Below are positions 20,901-22,515 of a DNA stretch of 22,515 nucleotides, in pieces. The DNA is from CAZXBB01 sp964638815 (GTDB lineage Bacteria; Planctomycetota; Phycisphaerae; Phycisphaerales; SM1A02): assembly GCA_964638815.1 (NCBI GenBank), contig CAZXBB010000214.1, forward strand, positions 1 through 22,515, read 5' to 3'. The position numbers and the translations under genes are program-made. Position 1 is the stretch's first letter. Each line of letters begins with the position of its first letter. The notes beneath the pieces are model-generated. The model searched no databases. It saw nothing but the letters and a program-made list of their open reading frames with translations, and was not told where the DNA came from.

Positions 20901-22515
20901 CGTCGTGCGGCGAGGCCGAGGCCGCAGCCGGCCCGGGCGCTTTGTGTTCACGCTCCGCGGCGCGTGCCGGCTCCCGGGGCTCCGCGACGTCGGATGCCGG
21001 TGCCGACGATGACGGCGACGACGGCGACGACGATGACGACGACGATGATGACGACGACGACCCGGGCGCGGCGGCGGCGAAAACGGGGGCGCTCTCGCAC
21101 GGGCTCGCGAAGAACCGCGGCTCCCAGTCGAGCCGGAACGGACGCGTGAACCGATCCTCGAAGAGCGCGCGATGATCGACGGGAGCACCGAGCGCAAACG
21201 CCGCCGCGACGGCCTCGAGCAGACCGCGCAGCGAGTCGCCCCCCGCCTCCGTGGCGACGATCGGCCCCGCGTGGTGCGCGGCGGCGAGACCGCTCAGGAC
21301 GTTGCCCGGTCCGACCTCGAGGAGGAGATCGATGCCTTCGGCGACGTGCGCGATCGCTTCCGTGAAGCGCACGGGCGACACCACCTGGTCGGCGAGCAGG
21401 CCGGCGACGTCAACGTCGGCGCGCAGGACGGCGCCGGTCACGGTGGAGGCGACCGGGCGGGCGAGCGGGTGCATGGTCTCGCCGGCGAGGTGCGCCCGCA
21501 GCGCCGGCACCGCCTCGGCGACGAGCGCCGAGTGGAACGCGTGCGAGACCGGCAGGCGCGCGGCGCGGACGCCGCGATCGCGTGCGCGGTCGATCAGACG
21601 CTCGACGGCTTCGGTGTGCCCGGAGACGACCGTCTGTCGCGGCGCGTTGAGGCCGGCGAGCACGATCGGCTCCGCCGGATCCATCAGGCTCTCGGCTTCC
21701 GCGGGCGTTGCCGCGAGGCTCGCCATCGCCCCGGTCGGGCTGCCGAGCTCCGCCATCGCGCGGGAGCGCGCGGTCGCGATGCGCAGCAGCGCCGCCTCGT
21801 CGTACGCCCCGGCCCAGAAGAGGCTGGTGAGCTCACCGAGGCTGTGTCCGACCGCGATCTCGGCCTCGATGCCGAGCCTGCGCAGCACGCGGAGCGCCGC
21901 CATCGAGCCGGTGACGATGGCCGGCTGCGCCACCAGCGTCGAGACGTCGTCGGCGTCCGCAGGCAGATCGAGCCGGTCGTAGAGCGCGGCGGTCTCGCCG
22001 AAGCGCCGGGCGAGGGCGCCGCCGTGCCGGTGGACGGGCGAGCCCTGGCCGGGGAAGAGATAACCGATGCGCGGCGCGTCGGTGCCCGTGCCGATGAAGA
22101 CGCCCGCCTCGGGATCGACGCGACGCGTGACGCCATCCACGAGCGCGTCGCGCAGCGTCTCGAGTCGCGTGGCGAGCTCGCGCGGATACGACGCCACCAC
22201 CGCGGCCCGGGCGGGGCCGGGGCGGACCGTGCGGGCGAGCTCTGCCGCGAGATCGCCGACCTCGGCGAACGAGACCCGGGCGGCGTACGCGAGGACGCGC
22301 TCGACGTCGCGGACGACGCTCGCCGCGTCGCGACCGGCGAAGAGCAGGAGTTCCGCGTCCTGGGCCGCGCGGGCGAGACGCTCGACACGCGGGCCTATCA
22401 GGACGCGCGGCGCAACGCCCATCGGGACGCGCGGCGGGCCGCCCGGCCGCGTCGCGTCCGCGGAGGCCGCGAGGACGACGTGCGTGTTGATGCCGCCGAA
22501 GCCCATGGCGCTCAC
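17935..22515 (-). CDS. Enediyne-type iterative type I polyketide synthase, AT-ACP-KR-DH-PPTase part (5' end outside window)
   Basis: About 1,526 residues are in the window; the gene runs off the right edge. The first residues, SAMGFGGINTHVVLA, are the end of a ketosynthase. Positions in this fragment: AT at 150-420 with GHSLGE (Ser225) and SHAFHS (His325). A poly-Ser linker spans 486-503. ACP at 537-605 with DLHLNSLT (phosphopantetheine Ser568), a motif typical of enediyne ACPs. KR at 797-1010 with TGGGKGI and Ser933/Tyr946. Double-hotdog DH at 1065-1330 with DHVFRGQRLLP (His1075) and RDAVIHAIQPC. C-terminal PPTase at about 1350-1510 with ISATHAGG, ACDAEAV and WTACECLKKAG. KS-AT-ACP-KR-DH-PPTase is the diagnostic order of enediyne PKSE, which makes a linear polyene. 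All catalytic motifs seen are intact. The product cannot be predicted without the rest of the cluster. Confidence 0.88.
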   Translation of the reverse strand: MSAMGFGGINTHVVLAASADATRPGGPPRVPMGVAPRVLIGPRVERLARAAQDAELLLFAGRDAASVVRDVERVLAYAARVSFAEVGDLAAELARTVRPGPARAAVVASYPRELATRLETLRDALVDGVTRRVDPEAGVFIGTGTDAPRIGYLFPGQGSPVHRHGGALARRFGETAALYDRLDLPADADDVSTLVAQPAIVTGSMAALRVLRRLGIEAEIAVGHSLGELTSLFWAGAYDEAALLRIATARSRAMAELGSPTGAMASLAATPAEAESLMDPAEPIVLAGLNAPRQTVVSGHTEAVERLIDRARDRGVRAARLPVSHAFHSALVAEAVPALRAHLAGETMHPLARPVASTVTGAVLRADVDVAGLLADQVVSPVRFTEAIAHVAEGIDLLLEVGPGNVLSGLAAAHHAGPIVATEAGGDSLRGLLEAVAAAFALGAPVDHRALFEDRFTRPFRLDWEPRFFASPCESAPVFAAAAPGSSSSSSSSSSSSPSSPSSSAPASDVAEPREPARAAEREHKAPGPAAASASPHDVLRRLVAAHAELPAETVGDDDRFLSDLHLNSLTVAQLIVDAARELGMKPPAAPTEYADATIAEAVAALRATAESAAVADTSEAGAPAGVERWVRAFAVEEMPCRLVPRRGAKHASAGSWRIFADSGAPPPAALEATLAAACPEGGALVWLPAEPAAGHVELLLAAARYALAERGTHRFVLVQPGAAGAGFAKTLHLESPRTPTWVIDVDPADPRAPEWIAAEVAATADFTEVRYDARGRRMQPFLRPLAPAAAAPAPLTEHDVLLVTGGGKGIAAECALGLAKATGVRLVLMGRSEPAHDAALAANLERFDRVRHQYVAADVTDADAVARAIARAEAETGPITAVLHGAGRNEPKLIGALTADDVAQTLAPKETGLRNVLAALDPRRLRLLVAFGSIIARTGLPGEADYALANGWLADLVDRWGSTHPRCRCLTVEWSIWSGVGMGERLGRADMLHERGITAITPEEGLERLERLLASDVSGRVVVTGRFGAGETLRLAPGPLPLLRFLEEPRVVLPSVELVVESRLSAGADPYVEDHVFRGQRLLPAVVGLEAMAQVAMALTGRDEPPTFERVEFKRPIVVAGDADTTIRVAALARGDGAVDVVVRSSETGFHADHFAATCRFGSGRSVLETPPPEETDERLDLDPDDLYESGLLFQRGRFRRLRGYRRLRATECVAELSAEPARHGAAHWFGSYLPGRLVLGDPGLRDAVIHAIQPCIPHATLLPFAVDSIVPGVAPAVPDGRVMVHARERVRDGATFVYDVLVTDRFGAPIERWDGLHLRAVEDIPAPDAWAVPLVAPLIERRVQELLPSARVRVAITADDGARPSDRAMRAAAGADATVTRRPDGKPLRADGGISATHAGGLTIAVAGADPVACDAEAVLTRSPAAWRDLLGPERFAFAELVASESGESVDAAATRVWTACECLKKAGAGTDASLTLERRGGEGWLLFRAGHLAIASGLLAVRGRAGILAVAVLGERDASYTVP
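21005..21060. repeat. GAC/GAT triplet repeat coding a poly-serine linker in the PKS
   Basis: Imperfect (GAC/GAT/GGC)n on the plus strand, read as Ser codons on the minus strand. It encodes an uninterrupted run of 11 serines followed by Ser/Pro between the AT and ACP domains. Unit length is 3, so copy changes would alter linker length without shifting the frame. Confidence 0.8.

Noticed and set aside
18034..21012. 992-codon plus-strand open frame antisense to the PKS
   Set aside because: Translation is Arg/Glu/Gly-rich without domains; the minus strand encodes a continuous PKS with all active-site motifs. Long antisense frames are expected at this GC content.
21001..21175. Asp/Thr-rich plus-strand frame over the triplet repeat
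   Set aside because: It is the antisense reading of the poly-Ser linker in the PKS.

Overview
The window is high-GC DNA (about 70% by eye) from what looks like a planctomycete, probably Phycisphaerae-like. The main reason is the C-terminal tail type seen in two intact reading frames and one remnant: dockerin-like repeats of the form 'GDvNaDGrrdFeDLLiVLaeWG'. Waa/Kdt-type Kdo transferase implies a Gram-negative LPS envelope. Taxonomy is inference from these signatures, not from a marker gene search.

Layout. (1) 1-1600: the tail of a dockerin-type protein, a 167-bp MITE-like element, a secreted dockerin-tailed protein and a convergent dockerin remnant. (2) 1605-7514: mostly housekeeping: a QTMAN/GTDC1-type tRNA-queuosine mannosyltransferase, a Fur-family regulator, a TsaE-YacG fusion, ThiL, WaaA and a single-domain FHA protein. 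A 644-bp gap before waaA holds a strong plus-strand terminator with no obvious gene in front of it. (3) 7626-12473, minus strand: rsmD and cca overlap by 4 nt, followed by two tandem secreted NfeD/ClpP-fold proteins. One keeps a Ser-Lys dyad; the other has lost it. (4) 12538-17341, plus strand: an alpha/beta hydrolase coupled to an unknown protein, then a large secreted fibro-slime protein with two inserted beta-repeat modules, then a PilZ protein. (5) 17348-22515: a second copy of the MITE-like element, then a minus-strand biosynthetic pair. This pair is a type I iterative polyketide synthase with the order (KS)-AT-ACP-KR-DH-PPTase and, coupled to it by a TGATG overlap, a hotdog thioesterase of the CalE7/SgcE10 type. 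That is the signature pair of enediyne polyketide biosynthesis. The KS and any further cluster genes lie beyond the right edge.

How it fits together. Four genes serve tRNA/rRNA maturation (QTMAN, TsaE, Cca, RsmD), but they are not one operon. The PKS makes and carries its own phosphopantetheinyl transferase, and the thioesterase would release its polyene product. The most notable items are the enediyne-type PKS/thioesterase pair, the paired 20-bp-TIR elements placed exactly at gene 3' ends, the interrupted fibro-slime domain, the active/degenerate protease pair, the TsaE-YacG fusion, and the habit of this genome of placing a different short tandem repeat at many gene junctions.
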